Assembly (NCBI GenBank): GCA_023053575.1
Contig: JAKZAP010000014.1
Location: forward strand, 22,036,938 to 22,100,937
Length of the DNA stretch: 64,000 nucleotides
DNA from: Branchinecta lynchi
Lineage: Eukaryota; Arthropoda; Branchiopoda; Anostraca; Branchinectidae
Reading direction: 5' to 3'
Numbering within the stretch: the first letter of the stretch is position 1; each line of letters begins with the position of its first letter. A model generated the notes under the pieces. That model made no database searches. It had not been told where the DNA came from and worked only from the letters and a program-made list of their open reading frames with translations. The translations under genes were made by a program, and so were the position numbers. Positions 33,660 to 44,592 of the stretch are shown here, piece after piece.

Positions 33660-35092
33660 ATAAAGCCGCCTTCACATTGACGCGTCGTTGCGTATGCATT
33701 TATCTTGCACTGCGTACAGGTTGCTTGCCGCACCGGTCACACCTGCGCTAGAACTTTTCATGCTGGATGCGTATTTACGTTTCCTTTCCTCTGTTTCTTC
33801 TGCTGAATTTTTGGTCTTTCATCATTGTTAAATTTTGTTATTATTATTATTATTTATTTGAATCCTTTAAAACTGAAGAGTAATGTATAAAAAGGAACAA
33901 CAACATGTCAATCAAACTCACACACACGTACATTCTAATAAACACCTGACCATTAAAGACAAATTAGCCTACTAAATATATAAAGAAATACATAGAAAAA
34001 TACTAAATTCAAAATAAACAAACTAATCAGGGCGCTTTTTTGTGAAAAAAAGGAAAAAGGTTGTGATGAAGAAGGGTGTTGTCAGCCTTTTTATGAAAGT
34101 TCTGGATTTTACCATTTAAAGTTTCCAAAGGATTCTTCACTTTAAAATTCGAAGTTAGGAAAGAGTTACTCGCAGAAATCGGGAAACCAAGAAGGATTAC
34201 AGAGAATTTATAATAAGTAACTGTTAACGCAGAAAGTTCAGAAGGACGGAAAGAAGAAAAGAAAGCAGACGGAAATAGAATGTGAGGAAGTGCAACAGCC
34301 GTATAAACAGAACCAAGAACATCTCTGCGATAAATCCCTCGTAAACGAATAACAGCATCGAATGCTCTTCTTATTTTATCTTGCACATGTTGAACAAGGA
34401 TAAGTTTCTAATCGCTGGTATTAGATAAGTAAGGGATTCCAAGATACATAAATTTCTCAACAGGGCTGAAAACAATCCCCCCACCACAATCCAAAGGGGA
34501 ATTCACCGTCGGCAAACTACTAATCACAAAATAATTACACTTTTCGGAACTAATTATTAGACAATTCTGCCCCAATTTAGACACTAAAATGTTATAGTTT
34601 TCAATTAATTTTTCCTTCGATCGACTTAAAATAATAATACCATCAACATATGCTAAAACGGTTACATCACGTGCAAAATGTATTAAAGAAGTCTTAAGCG
34701 ACCACAGACCATCTGTCAAACATCCATCAAAAATATATGGGGATAAAATTCCACCTTGTCTAACGCCTTTTCCAACTGAAATTAAGCTAGACAGAGCTTT
34801 TGGGGAACGAATTGCCACTTGAACATTCAGTCCATTGTACCAGGACCTTAAAGCACGCACAACAGAACGGGGATTTGTCTCCATCATTAGCACGTTTTTC
34901 TCCAGTTTTACTTCATAACTTCTCTTTTTCACTGAAAAATCTGATGCGTACGCGTCGCAACACAAGAATACAGAACTTGGAATCATGCGATGCGTTTACT
35001 TTGTCTGCGTAAGCTCTGCGCTGCGTACCGCAAGCGCGACGCAGAGGATACCTAGCTCAGTGTGAAAGGCTCAACATGGGAAAGCGGCTTAA
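33660..35092. mobile_element. Inverted-repeat element M, with a LINE inserted
   Basis: The ends AAAGCCGCCTTCACATTGA and CAGTGTGAAAGGCTCAACAT with AAAGCGGCTT are roughly inverted. Similar GGCGGCTTCACAC and GTGTGAAAGGC motifs occur at 50035-50530. Both flanks share GCGTATGC/GCGTACGC-rich sequence. The boundaries are approximate. Confidence 0.4.
33830..34986 (-). mobile_element. 5'-truncated LINE with reverse-transcriptase domain
   Basis: The minus-strand translation at 34408-34986 contains GKGVRQGGILSPYIF and VLAYVDGIIILSRS, the RT motifs. The catalytic YxDD has become YVDG, so it is inactive. VEKFMYLGIPYLSNTSD and a second frame, IRRAFDAVIRLRGIYRRDVL, follow. Its 3' end is an AT-rich tail with ATT repeats at about 33835-33855. 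Confidence 0.8.
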
Positions 35093-35536
35093 GGCAAGGA
35101 TACGCGGTTTCAACAGATAACACTTAGGATGTTAGCTGTTATGTTTTACAAACGTTACGCATTAAAACGTCTTGCAAAAGCTAACATTCAAGTGTTGTCA
35201 GTTGAAAAGGCGAATCCTTCTGCTATCTATTAAGAAACTTTTGACATTGTACATTTTCAGGCTATAATCATGTGTGGCTGTCGTCAGATTCGAGAAGTTA
35301 TTTCGTGAGCGGTAAAAGAAAAAAAAATGTATTCGACGTTTGAATTTCCTTTAACAACGCCATCCTGACTATGCCAGTCATAGCCTACACAGATCCTCTT
35401 TCCATTGTAGATTTTTTTTTTTTTCCTACAGATTTGTCTGGGGGCACTGTGCCCTTGCTGTAGGGCATAAGAGTGGGCAACGGTTGGGCCATGCCCTAAA
35501 GTAGAAGCACATGATCCAATAGCGCTCACAGTTTCT

Positions 35537-36078
35537 TTGGGTGATTACCGTATCCAGCTTTCGTCGTCCCTAACTTATCTCGGTCTACCACTTGGTACCG
35601 ACCCGAAAAGTAACCGTCCTGGACTACTCGGACATTTCGGCGCGAAGGCTAGAGCAGCTTACGCTTTAGTGCTAAAACCCTTTACAGTAGACACATGTTG
35701 GCAAGACTTTACAACTCTTACACAATACCCACATTCTAGCCCTATCTTCTTTTTGCAAGTTATTTAGCATAACTGATTTAAGGACAATTCAAATATTTCT
35801 ATAAGTATGCTAAGTACCTACTCGGTCTTCCCCTATGGGCTCGTAACCGCAAAGTTTCGCAGCGTTATGGCGTTACTGATCCCTTTGTGGCTGTGGCCCA
35901 ACGCCGTGCCGAGTTTGACTTTTCTCTACACAGGTGCCATCTGTATTACAGTGCGTTTGTATACTCATTTTGTTTAGTTTATTCTGATCTTTTTCTTTCC
36001 TTTACTGTTTTTCATATACTCCGTATGCGCATGTTCTGTTTCATTTTATACGGGTTAATAAAATTTTTGATTAATTGA
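35537..36078 (+). mobile_element. LINE RT-to-C-terminal fragment
   Basis: DYRIQLSSSLTYLGLPLGTD, then (after frameshifts) KYLLGLPLWARNRKVSQRYG and AVAQRRAEFDFSLHRCH. This is the same domain order as 42974-43420. It ends with TTGATTAATTGATTG after TAATAAAA. Confidence 0.65.
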
Positions 36079-36204
36079 TTGAATGCCGATAAAAAGAGGA
36101 TTTCTGTATGCCTACAATATGCTACCAGAAAGCCAGCTACCAGCCACTGAAGACTCGTATAAACAACGCTACCTCTTCACTCACTATTATATGCACTCAC
36201 TATT

Positions 36205-36424
36205 ATACTATGCAAGTGTTACCCTTTTGGATGTTTCTTCATCACTTTCAAAACTCATAGACAACAAGGCCCAACCAGCACAAGATGTCGTCCACTGCTT
36301 CCTGACTGAAGATTAAAAATTAAGTGTCTTTTTCTGTGTGTATATATGTATTTTGTTCATTTTCGTCATTTACTCCGCCTTTTCAAAATGGCGGGTCATA
36401 AATAAATTGCTTACTTACTTACTA
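36205..36424 (+). mobile_element. Family B LINE end, copy B4
   Basis: Starts in GCAAGTGTTACCCTTTTGGA, contains CACAAGATGTCGTCCACTGC and ends ATAAATAAATTGCTTACTTA. 5'-truncated. Confidence 0.75.
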
Positions 36425-37318
36425 GCAGACCCAGGTCTACTGTACAATCAAACTGACCACTCTGCGTCTGGCCTGTGACATTTATAACGAGAGCAGTCGG
36501 GGTAAAGCTCAAGCTGTTACGCATGAATACAAGATGCATTGCAATTTGCGCCACCCTTATATCTGAGCCCCCCCCCCCCCCCCCCCCCCCCCGGTAAACT
36601 TGTGATAATAATACTATCACAAGGATAGCGTGTCGAACATCAAAATACATCCATCCTGACGGAATTAATTAATATCAAATGTCATTCACTTATATTTCTT
36701 CTTTGAAGAAACGCCTGGCGCAAAACAAAGCCGAAAAGACACAAATTTATGCGACAGTAAAACGCTGGTGCAAATAGTCACGCTCAATCTATCTGAAGAT
36801 ATTTTCGTGAACCACATTGGCTTGACATATCACACAAACCTGTTTTCGTTGGTTTCTTCGTTGATTTTTTTGTGACCAAGCTATTAGGGTTAAGCTGGTA
36901 GCGTAAATAAATCCGCGAAAGGCGCAAAAGAAAATTGGAAGCGGAAGGTGGCGCAAAAAGAACTTGGCCATGGTCAGCAGGGGTTTAGAAGAAAGGCGTT
37001 TGGCAACTCTGCAACTTTATTCAACGAACAAGGACAAATTTTAGGTTGTAGAGAATAATTAGACTTTTCAATAAGTTTACATGCTGGAAAGAAACAGTGG
37101 GAATTGCATGCATATATTTCATTCACGGGGGGTGGCATAAATAGGAAGGTATGCTGTACTTCAAAGAGAGCCACAACAATTCCAGTCATGAATCCAAAAA
37201 CCATTAAAGATATTCCTTGATAAGTTCAGACAGAAATAATATTTTCGAACTTTATCAACAGCTTCCAAGTGCAATGGGCACTGCTTTCTTTCAAAAGGCA
37301 AACCTAGACAACCGAGCT
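36425..37318. other. Intronic sequence with a poly-C run
   Basis: Poly-C at about 36568-36592. No gene was recognised; frames on the minus strand have no family match. Confidence 0.35.
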
Positions 37319-37443
37319 TAAAGCACAACTCTTACTGGAAATAATATTTTCACGATGAAATGGCTCATAGTATTGTTTTTCGAAAATACCGTTACTTCCT
37401 ACGTAAAATTTGTGACTTCGTGTTAGCTCTTGTCGACTCTATC

Positions 37444-37752
37444 CGGAGCGTGTTCCACCCTACTTACCATAGTCACTACGCATGACGTCACGAATTCTGA
37501 CTTTTTGCCGTAAAGGCTGGAACGATTTTTCTATTTTCTAGCAGAATATCATGCTACGGGGGAACCCGAAATCACGTTACAGAGATGCGTAGTTACCACG
37601 CTTACTACGCTCCCGATAATGGTAAGAAAATAGTTCCTATTAGTTACTATTTCGAGAAGGTTGGAACAGCCAGCGTAGTAACTTTTTACGAAGTTGGAAC
37701 GAAAATAGTAAATAATAGTTACTATTTTTAGAAGGGTGGAACACGCTCCCGG
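37444..37752 (-). mobile_element. Family G element, copy G1
   Basis: Ends GGAGCGTGTTCCACCC and GGGTGGAACACGCTCCC are exact reverse complements. The interior contains GCATGACGTCACGAATTC and repeated TAGTTACTATT. Orientation is opposite to G2. Confidence 0.75.
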
Positions 37753-37762
37753 TCTTCCCAGA

Positions 37763-38063
37763 GAGTGTTCCACCCTTCTAACAATAATTACTATTAGTTA
37801 CTATTTCCGTTCCATCCTCACGAAAAGTTACTACGCTGACCGTTCCAACCTTCTCAGAATAGTAACTAAAAGTTATTATTTGCTTATCATGCTCGGGAGC
37901 GTGGTAAGCGTAGTAACTACGCATCTCTGTAACGTGATTGGTCGAATTCGACCGTTGCGCGGTATGCTGCTGGAAAACAGAAAATCGTTCCAGCCTTGAT
38001 GGCAAAAAGCCAGAATTCACGACGTCATGCGTAGTAACTACGGTAAGTAAGAACACGCTCTCA
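37763..38063 (+). mobile_element. Family G element, copy G2
   Basis: Same sequence as G1 in reverse, about ten bases away: GAGTGTTCCACCCTTCTAAC to GTAAGTAAGAACACGCTCTC. Shares GATTGGTCGAATTCGACCG at 37941 onward. Confidence 0.75.
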
Positions 38064-38357
38064 CTCTCCGACGCGGTGGCTGTACGCAAAATATTTGAAA
38101 ACTGAACGTGCCGTGGTTAAAAAGTGGGAAAACCAAGCACACCATAGACATGATGGTCTACCGTCTCTTCCAAAATGAAAAAACAACAGTTAAAAGCTTT
38201 TTATGTGTGAAAGAGTTGTCGTCGGGCCTTGAAGCTTTCGATAAAGTTTGCGTTGAGCAACCGAAAAAGTGTAAAAGGGGTAAGTACAAAACGAAACAAT
38301 GGCGAAAGACGAGGATTTTAGAAGCTTATGAATTTATGAAGAAGATAGGGATAATAA

Positions 38358-39769
38358 ACAAGACCAAAGGTTTCGATGGGATCCCAAAATTCAATATCTG
38401 ATCCAGACAACAGGGTCTTGTCTTAGCCAGATCCAGTCTTCGCCAGACTCCTTGAACATTTTTACAATTAGAATTCAGAAACAGATTAAGGCCAAATAGC
38501 TAATCACCTGAGAAAACCAAGTTCAGATATGGATTTAGCATGTGTGTTTACCCCTATAAGTCATATCTGTTTTGACGAAAACTTCCTGCCACTTCTGCTA
38601 ATTTCCCGGTTCCGGCCGAACTCCAGAACTACTTGTCCGGCGAAAAAAGAAAGCTCAAACACGAAATCAGGGTATCTTCTTTCCCCAGTAATGAACATCT
38701 AATCAACTTCAAATAGAAATTTAGCTTATAACAAATTTTCCGATTCCAGCCGGATTCCGGTCGAACTATATGTCCGGGTAAAATATGATTGTCATACAGA
38801 GACTCAGCATCTCTTCTTACCCCTAAATCGCTTATCTACTCAACTAGAAATAAAACTTTGACTTCCAACAGTTTTCCGGTTTCGGCCGGATTCCGGACGA
38901 ACTGCATGTCCGGGTAGAAACTTGTTTTCACATAAGTGTTCAGCATGTCTTCTTGCCCTAAATCGAACATCTAATCAACTCCAAATAAAACTTTTAATTT
39001 TGACAAACTTTCCGGTTTGGGCCGGATTCCGGTCAAAATACTTGTCCGTCAAGAAAGTAGTTTTCACCATCGTCTTCAGCATGTCTTCCTACCTCTAAAT
39101 CGAACATTTAATCAACTTCAAATAAAACTTTTACTTTCAACAAACTTTCCGGTTTGGGCCGGATTCCGGGCGAAATACTTGTCCGTCGAGAAAATAGTTT
39201 TCACCATCGTCTTCAGCATGTCTTCCTACCCCTAAATCGAACATCTAATCAATTTCAAATAAAACTTTTACTTTCAACAAACTTTCCGGTTTGGGCCGGA
39301 TTCCAGGCGAAATACTTGTCCGTCGAGAAAATAATTTTTACCATCGTCTTCAGCATGTTTTCCTACCCCTAAATCGAACATCTAATCAACTTCAAATAAA
39401 ACTTTTACTTTCAACAAACTTTCCGGTTTTGGCCGGATTCCGGGCGAACTACTTGTCCGATGACAAAATGGTTTTCACCATCGTGTTCAGCATGTCTTCT
39501 TACCCCATAATCGACTATCACATTAGCTGTTTCAAAACATTTTGTTTGTCCCTTAATTTGAATCCCCTCCCCCACCCCTAAATGTAGAGCTACAAAGCCC
39601 ATCTACGAACTTGACTGGTCCGACGACCCAACGAACCCTCACACCAAGTTTCATCAAAATATCTCATAACCTTCGAGAGTTATCGTGCTTACAGACGGAC
39701 GGACGGACGGACAGACGGACAACTTTTGCGATGTCATAGGTATCCCTCCACTTACGTTTTGGGATCCCA
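38358..39769 (+). mobile_element. Family A element, copy A4
   Basis: About 1.41 kb with both ends (ACAAGACCAAAGGTTTCGAT and GGGATCCC). It has five or six 137-bp units (starting near 38874, 39010, 39147, 39284 and 39421) and a GGAC array at 39693-39720. The right neighbour is a fragment of the family D right end (GAGGGGTCCTTTAA, 39785-39800). Confidence 0.85.
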
Positions 39770-39860
39770 AAAAGCAGAATAAGCAAGAGGGGTCCTTTAA
39801 AAGTTAACTGTTCTGGCGGCTAAATATACTTAAAGAAGGGCCTGCGAAAAAACGACTTGT

Positions 39861-40710
39861 CATGGCACTCGCAGCCTTTGGCTCAAGTTCCGTATATCAA
39901 CAGCTTTCCGTCAGTCGGTCGCTCCGGTGACCCCGAGTTCCGGGTACTTTCAGATCTGCTAGCAGTATGAAACTTGGGAGGGCAGACACAAGCCTGTTTC
40001 CGCGACAAACAAGATTTATGTGGGTTGCACTGTTTCGGTTTGGCTCAAATTTGGGGAGCGAAAGTTATGCATGCCACTAATTTCCGGATTCCCCCGTCTC
40101 CCCCTCCCCCCGCGATGGTCGGATCAGGCGAGTGACTCTTTCCAAGTTAATCTTGTCGGGTCCCTGATATGCCGGCCAAATTATATCGTCCCAGCCCACC
40201 TGGAAGTACATTAACTACGGATCTCCGGAATCCCCCTCCAACTCCCCCCACAGTGTCTGAATCCGATCCATTTCTGTCAGTTATGCATCTAGAGCTTGTG
40301 CTTGTTCTTATCACCAAGTTTCATCCCGATCGCTCCACTCTGAGAGTTTCACACGATTTCCGGTTCCGCCCTCCGACTCCCCCCTAGATTCATCGGATCC
40401 GGTTCGGCCTTGAAATGAGACATCTGAGACACGAGGTCTTTCCAGATATCAAGTTTGACCAAGATCCGATTACCCATTTGAAAGTTATGCATGCCCCTAT
40501 TTTCCGGATTCCGCCGACTCCCTCTCCCACCACGAAGGTCGGATCGGGCAAGTGACTATTCCCAAGTTAGTTTGATCGGGTCCCCAACATGCAGTTTCAT
40601 CGTCCTAGGACATCTGGAAGTACCCTAACTCGCAAACACCGCACTGACCGACCGACCGACAGAAAAGTGATCGGTATACGGCACTTGGCCGGAAGGCAAG
40701 TGCCATAAAA
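39861..40710 (-). mobile_element. Family C element, copy C3
   Basis: Ends CATGGCACTCGCAGCCTTTG and CGGCACTTGGCCGGAAGGCA with AGTGCCATAAAA. The GACC/GACA microsatellite lies at 40645-40665. Both ends are hairpin-like in this copy. Confidence 0.7.
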
Positions 40711-41528
40711 AAAAGGAGACATAACTTTCCGAGAAATAGTTTTTAAGTGTGGGGCGTGCCGGACAATGACTAAATCTTAAAAATTCCTACGTGGGCTACG
40801 TGTCCCTTGGTTGTCCCTAAGCCCTCTCTGCCCGCTTCAAGATATTCTTAGGGAAATCCATTTCCTCGTTTCGCAAGGCGCTCCTTCTAATTACTTTCTC
40901 CGAGACTGCACACGCTCGCTACTTAGACGAAATGAAATGCTTGGGAATGAATGAATGACTGTTTCTTCGATTCATCTCATGCGAGAAGGAAAAATGATCT
41001 CATGGCACTTCCGCTGAGCACCCTAGTATTAACTCGGGATGGGTTTGTCTTCTCTGAGCTAATGTTCTATATAAATTGGAAATATGCAACCAACGGCTCA
41101 CAGCCCAAACGAACAGAAAAGGGCTCAAACGAAGACTTAAATACTGAACGAAAAGAGATGCGAGAATCTGAATCTGAGCGGATTAGCAGATTCCAATTTC
41201 AGTAGGATTCAAATCCTCAGTTTTAAGGTGGGATTAGAGAACCCGAATCTGAGGTGATTTGCATCCAGCATTTGAATCTAGGTAGGAATTAAATAATCAG
41301 TGTCCCTGTAAAATTCGGGTTTAAAAGGTAGGTAAATATCAGCAGTACCTTTGGTTTACGAGTCCCGAATCCGCTTCTAATTTGCTCAGCTTTCTTTCGT
41401 TTTATTTTCCTTTTCGGACGACGTCACTGAGAGCTTAGTGTGATTTTTTTTACTTTACTGCAATATTTGCGGAAGCTGCTTAATAATGATGTATTCGTTC
41501 ATTCTCCATCCGGATTCTTTTTGCATTT
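40711..41528. other. Intronic sequence with GAATC-rich stretch
   Basis: Between 41160 and 41400 short GAATCTGA and GATTC motifs recur; a similar stretch lies at 45715-46040. No gene was recognised. Confidence 0.4.
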
Positions 41529-42170
41529 TGGGATCCCAAAACGTAAGTGGAGGGATACCTATGACATCACAAAAGTTGTCCGTCTGTCCGTCCGTCTGTA
41601 AGCAGGATAACTGTCGAAGGGAATGTCGGGAATGAGATATTTTGATGAAATTTGGTGTGAGGATTCGTTGGATCATCGGATGGGCTTTGTAGCCCTACAT
41701 CTAGAGGTGGGGGTTCAAACTAAGGGGCGAACAAAATATTTTAAAACAGGTAATGTGATAGTTGTGGGGTGGGGTAAGAGGACATGCTGAGCACGATCGT
41801 GAAAACCATTTTGTCATCGGACAAGTAGTTCGCCCGGACTCCGGCCAAAACCGGAAAGTTTGTTAAAAGTAAAAGTTTGATTTGAAGTAGATTAGATGTT
41901 CGATTTAGGGGTAGGAAGACATTCTGAACACGATGGTGAAAACCATTTTTTCGACGGACAAGTAGTTCGCCCGGAATCCGGCCCAAATCGGAAAGTTTGT
42001 TAAAATTAGAGGTTTTACTTGGAGTTGATTTGATGTTCGATTTGGGGCAAGAAGACATGCTGAACATTTATGTGAAAATGACTTTCTACCCCGACATGTA
42101 GTTAGCCCGGAATCTGGCCAAAACCGAAAAATTGTTAAAAGTTAAAGTTTTATTTGTAGTTGATTAGATA
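41529..42170 (-). mobile_element. Family A element, copy A5 (truncated)
   Basis: In reverse: terminal palindrome at 41528-41540, GTCC microsatellite at 41580-41600, and three tandem units. It stops inside a unit at TAGTTGATTAGAT, directly against a LINE fragment. Confidence 0.8.
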
Positions 42171-42591
42171 TGATCCTAGAATGTGCTTACTGTAGGGGAG
42201 TTGGTTCGTCTGTGATTAGAGTGCTACGAAATATGTATAATAAGCTGAGTGCAAGAGTAAAGGTACAATGTCAGGGACTAGAAAATCTCACCCCTCCCAT
42301 CCCTATTAAGAAAGGTATCCGACAGGGAGCAGTGAGTTCCCCACCACTTTTCAATAATAGTGTATTAATACCTCAAGAGAAAGCGCTCACAACTTGTATA
42401 TTAGATGGAATAGATGTATTGATGGCTAATTACGCCGACGACAGTCTGAATATAAGCCGTACAGTAAAAGGAATCGAATCTAATTTCCGCACTCTTGACG
42501 CTGAGTATGGAGAAGTTGGTTTACAAAAGTAAAACTGAAACAATGATTTTTAATTTATTCAAACAATGTTTACAACGGATACGTCAGCTAT

Positions 42592-42651
42592 GATTTTTCA
42601 TCAGCGATATTTCGGCCCTTCTTGGCAAGGGTCCTCGTCAGGCTGTCAATC
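42592..42651 (-). ncRNA. Type I hammerhead ribozyme motif (E6 left arm)
   Basis: On the minus strand: GATT, GA, CAGC, CTGACGA, stem II, GAAATATC, GCTG, then AATC. It is identical in layout to the E2 copy. Its inverted partner is in the right arm of the same element. Confidence 0.75.
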
Positions 42652-42679
42652 TTCTTGTTCAACTTCGGGGAAGGAAATA

Positions 42680-42810
42680 AACCTGTATATCAATTGTAAT
42701 CAATTGATTACAATTGATACAATCAATTGATTCAATCAATTCAATCAATTGTAATCAATTGATTACAATTGATACAATCAATTGATTACAATTGATACAA
42801 TTGATTACAG
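42680..42810. repeat. ATCAATTGATT palindromic array in the centre of E6
   Basis: Repeated self-complementary units such as AATCAATTGATT and ACAATTGATACAATCAAT fill the loop of the foldback. They look like slippage or template-switch expansion of an initially short AT-rich junction. Confidence 0.75.
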
Positions 42811-42841
42811 GTTTATTTCCTTCCCCGAAGTTGAACAAGAA

Positions 42842-42901
42842 GATTGACAGCCTGACGAGGACCCTTGCCAAGAAGGGCCGAAATATCGCTGATGAAAAAT
42901 C
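42842..42901 (+). ncRNA. Type I hammerhead ribozyme motif (E6 right arm)
   Basis: GATT (42842-42845) pairs with AATC (42898-42901), CAGC pairs with GCTG, the core is CTGACGA, and stem II and GAAATATC are unchanged. Each strand of the element would therefore produce a ribozyme. Confidence 0.75.
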
Positions 42902-43420
42902 ATAGCTGACGTATCCGTTGTAAACATTGTTTGAATAAATGTTTCAAAGTCAGCTTGGGCTCAAAGAATATTTATGATTTTTAATCCTCGTTCCAAAGAG
43001 CCTATCGAAATTGATATTGGTTGTGAGTTGCTAAAGCCGAAGGATTCTCTGACATCTCTGGGGCTGCCTATTGGACCAAGTGTTCGTGCTACTCTTCTGT
43101 TCTTAAAAAGTCTTTTCGCGGAAAAAACTCGTAAAGCTTATGGCCTTCTTATTGCGTTAAATTATAAGTTTTGTAGAAGCATTCTAGGTAAAGTGTATAA
43201 CGCGTTCGTTATTCCCCACCTCCTTGCATTAGCACCGTTTTGGTGTATTTTCACTGAGTCAGATATCAAAGCCTTATGCAAGTGTTTTTATAAGTTTGCA
43301 AAATATCTGTTGAGACTTCCGCCTTGGTCAAGTAACACCAGCATATCAAGGAAGTAGGGAGTAGCCCAGCCCGTAATTGCTGTGCAGAAACGTTTACTGC
43401 GGTACAGGGAAGACCTTGAT

Positions 43421-44313
43421 CCGACAAGCGATATGTATAGACTCCTGAAAAAGTTGATAATGTGTTTTTGTGTATTTATACATTACGATGAAGAAAAACT
43501 GGCTGTTTTCACGAAAAAATCAACTACTTTAAGGAAAAACCGCGGCACTTCGCGCCGATTCGGTTATTTTTTCCGACTGGCCAATAACATTGTGGGGTCC
43601 CCCCTCCTCCATACGTGACGCCACTGGTGGAGCTATGGTGCATCTCTCAAGGGCAAGGCAATTATTGGTTTGGATGCAAAGAACAGAGCAGAAAAGGAAG
43701 AGCGAGTTTGCAAATAATGTGACGGTAAGGGCTGCTTGAACAAGTAAGTCAGATTGATCGATCAACTGAAGAATAGGCTATTGCATGTAAAAGTAGGTTA
43801 AAAAAAAGTACGGAATAATACCAATAATCGAAAAGAAAAATACTATAATATTAAATTACAAAAAGCAACATAAACTTCCTGGTCCTCTTCAGTGTTTGGT
43901 TAATCTTTGTGATCTTTAAAAGTTTGTTGAAGCATCTTGAAGAACGCCTCGAACACAGGGGAGATCTAAGTAATAAGCATACTACCTGGATTGGAAATTC
44001 TAGAAATTTTACATTATAAGTAGAAAAATCAGAATTACAATAATATTATTATTATCGTCGGTAGACTTTTCAAACCGCCTTCAAAGATTTACTCGTTCTC
44101 CTTCAAGTATTATACCCTCCTAGGATTGGAAATCCTAGAAATTTAAAATTATAGGTCTGACACAGGGACCTTAAAGATTAGTACCAACAGATTGTGACAG
44201 GGTTGCTCTCTAACCTATGACAGCGTCCGATCTACATAGTATTCATGAAAGAGTAGGTGGTAGGGTAAATCCATGACTGCACAGTACCACAAAAACGTAA
44301 AATCCCGACTTAC
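43421..44313. other. Intronic sequence downstream of the LINE fragment
   Basis: No recognised gene. Around 43960-44010 and 44110-44165 there are two similar stretches (TTGGAAATTCTAGAAATTT and TTGGAAATCCTAGAAATTT), a local duplication. Confidence 0.45.
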
Positions 44314-44592
44314 CAATTCATCCAAGGTCACTTCGGTCGAAAAAATCTGCTTCACCACTGCGGCAGCAATAGTCTTCACATTTTCCGCCAGAACGTCGTA
44401 GTTCACCGTCAAATCTGAAACCGTCATCCGCTCAGGTGACAGATGGCTCTCGAGTCGCGAGAGGGTTAAGCCATTCAGTCGGCGGATGTTGAAACGCTCA
44501 TGTTCCCAAGCAAGGAAGTCTTCGCTGAGATTGATCTTCTTCGTTTTTAGGGTCACGTTTCGGGAGTTGGAAGAAGCGATGGCTTCCATATT
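44314..44592 (-). CDS. NCLN: Nicalin, sixth exon in window
   Basis: Acceptor TTTTTCGCAG and donor TTG|GTAAGT bound 93 codons in phase 0. The translation contains KKINLSEDFLAWEHERFNIR and then RLNGLTLSRLESHL. These align with human KRINLAEDVLAWEHERFAIR and RRLPAFTLSHLESH, the most recognisable block of the family. The C-terminal part of the exon, VLAENVKTIAAAVVKQIF, matches the human NTRIIAEALTRVIYNL helix. An in-frame start codon upstream of the acceptor is not used, because the splice-consistent reading begins at the codon after CAG. The following intron, about 18.2 kb, is the longest in the window. Confidence 0.95.

Larger units (their letters stand above)
37319..38357 (+). repeat. Family K repeat, copy K2, split by two G elements
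   Basis: The left part, 37319-37445, matches 25235-25370. The right part, from GACGCGGTGGCTGTACGCAA at about 38070, matches 25380-25700. The two family G elements lie between. The + frame at 38108-38357 (MMVYRLFQNEKTT) has a counterpart in K1 (VMVYHIFQNGKQ), so K may be an old coding sequence. Confidence 0.6.
42543..42985 (+). mobile_element. Family E foldback, copy E6, with 12-bp target duplications
   Basis: ATGATTTTTAAT occurs at 42543-42554 and 42974-42985. Between them is a near-perfect inverted repeat with arms of about 135 bp. A central AT-rich ATCAATTGATT array follows, and a one-sided tail (TTTCAAAGTCAGCTTGGGCT) ends the element. Removing it restores KSKTETMIFNPRS in the surrounding reverse transcriptase, which supports the exact borders. 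Confidence 0.85.
42171..43420 (+). mobile_element. LINE reverse-transcriptase fragment, split by E6
   Basis: The first part encodes SSVIRVLRNMYNKLSARVKV, IRQGAVSSPPLF and LMANYADDSLNISR with an intact YADD box. After the E6 insertion it continues KEPIEIDIGCELLKPKDSLT, TSLGLPIGPSVRA and YKFAKYLLRLPPWSS. Frameshifts near 42530 and 43357 show it was already decaying. It is 5'-truncated against family A copy A5. Confidence 0.8.

Noticed and set aside
39017..39581. Three similar frames of 72-96 residues (MGRIPGEILVRRENSFHHRL type) in A4, and two in A3
   Set aside because: They are read-through of the 137-bp tandem units. The unit is not a multiple of three, the frames stop after each unit, and diverged copies do not keep them open.
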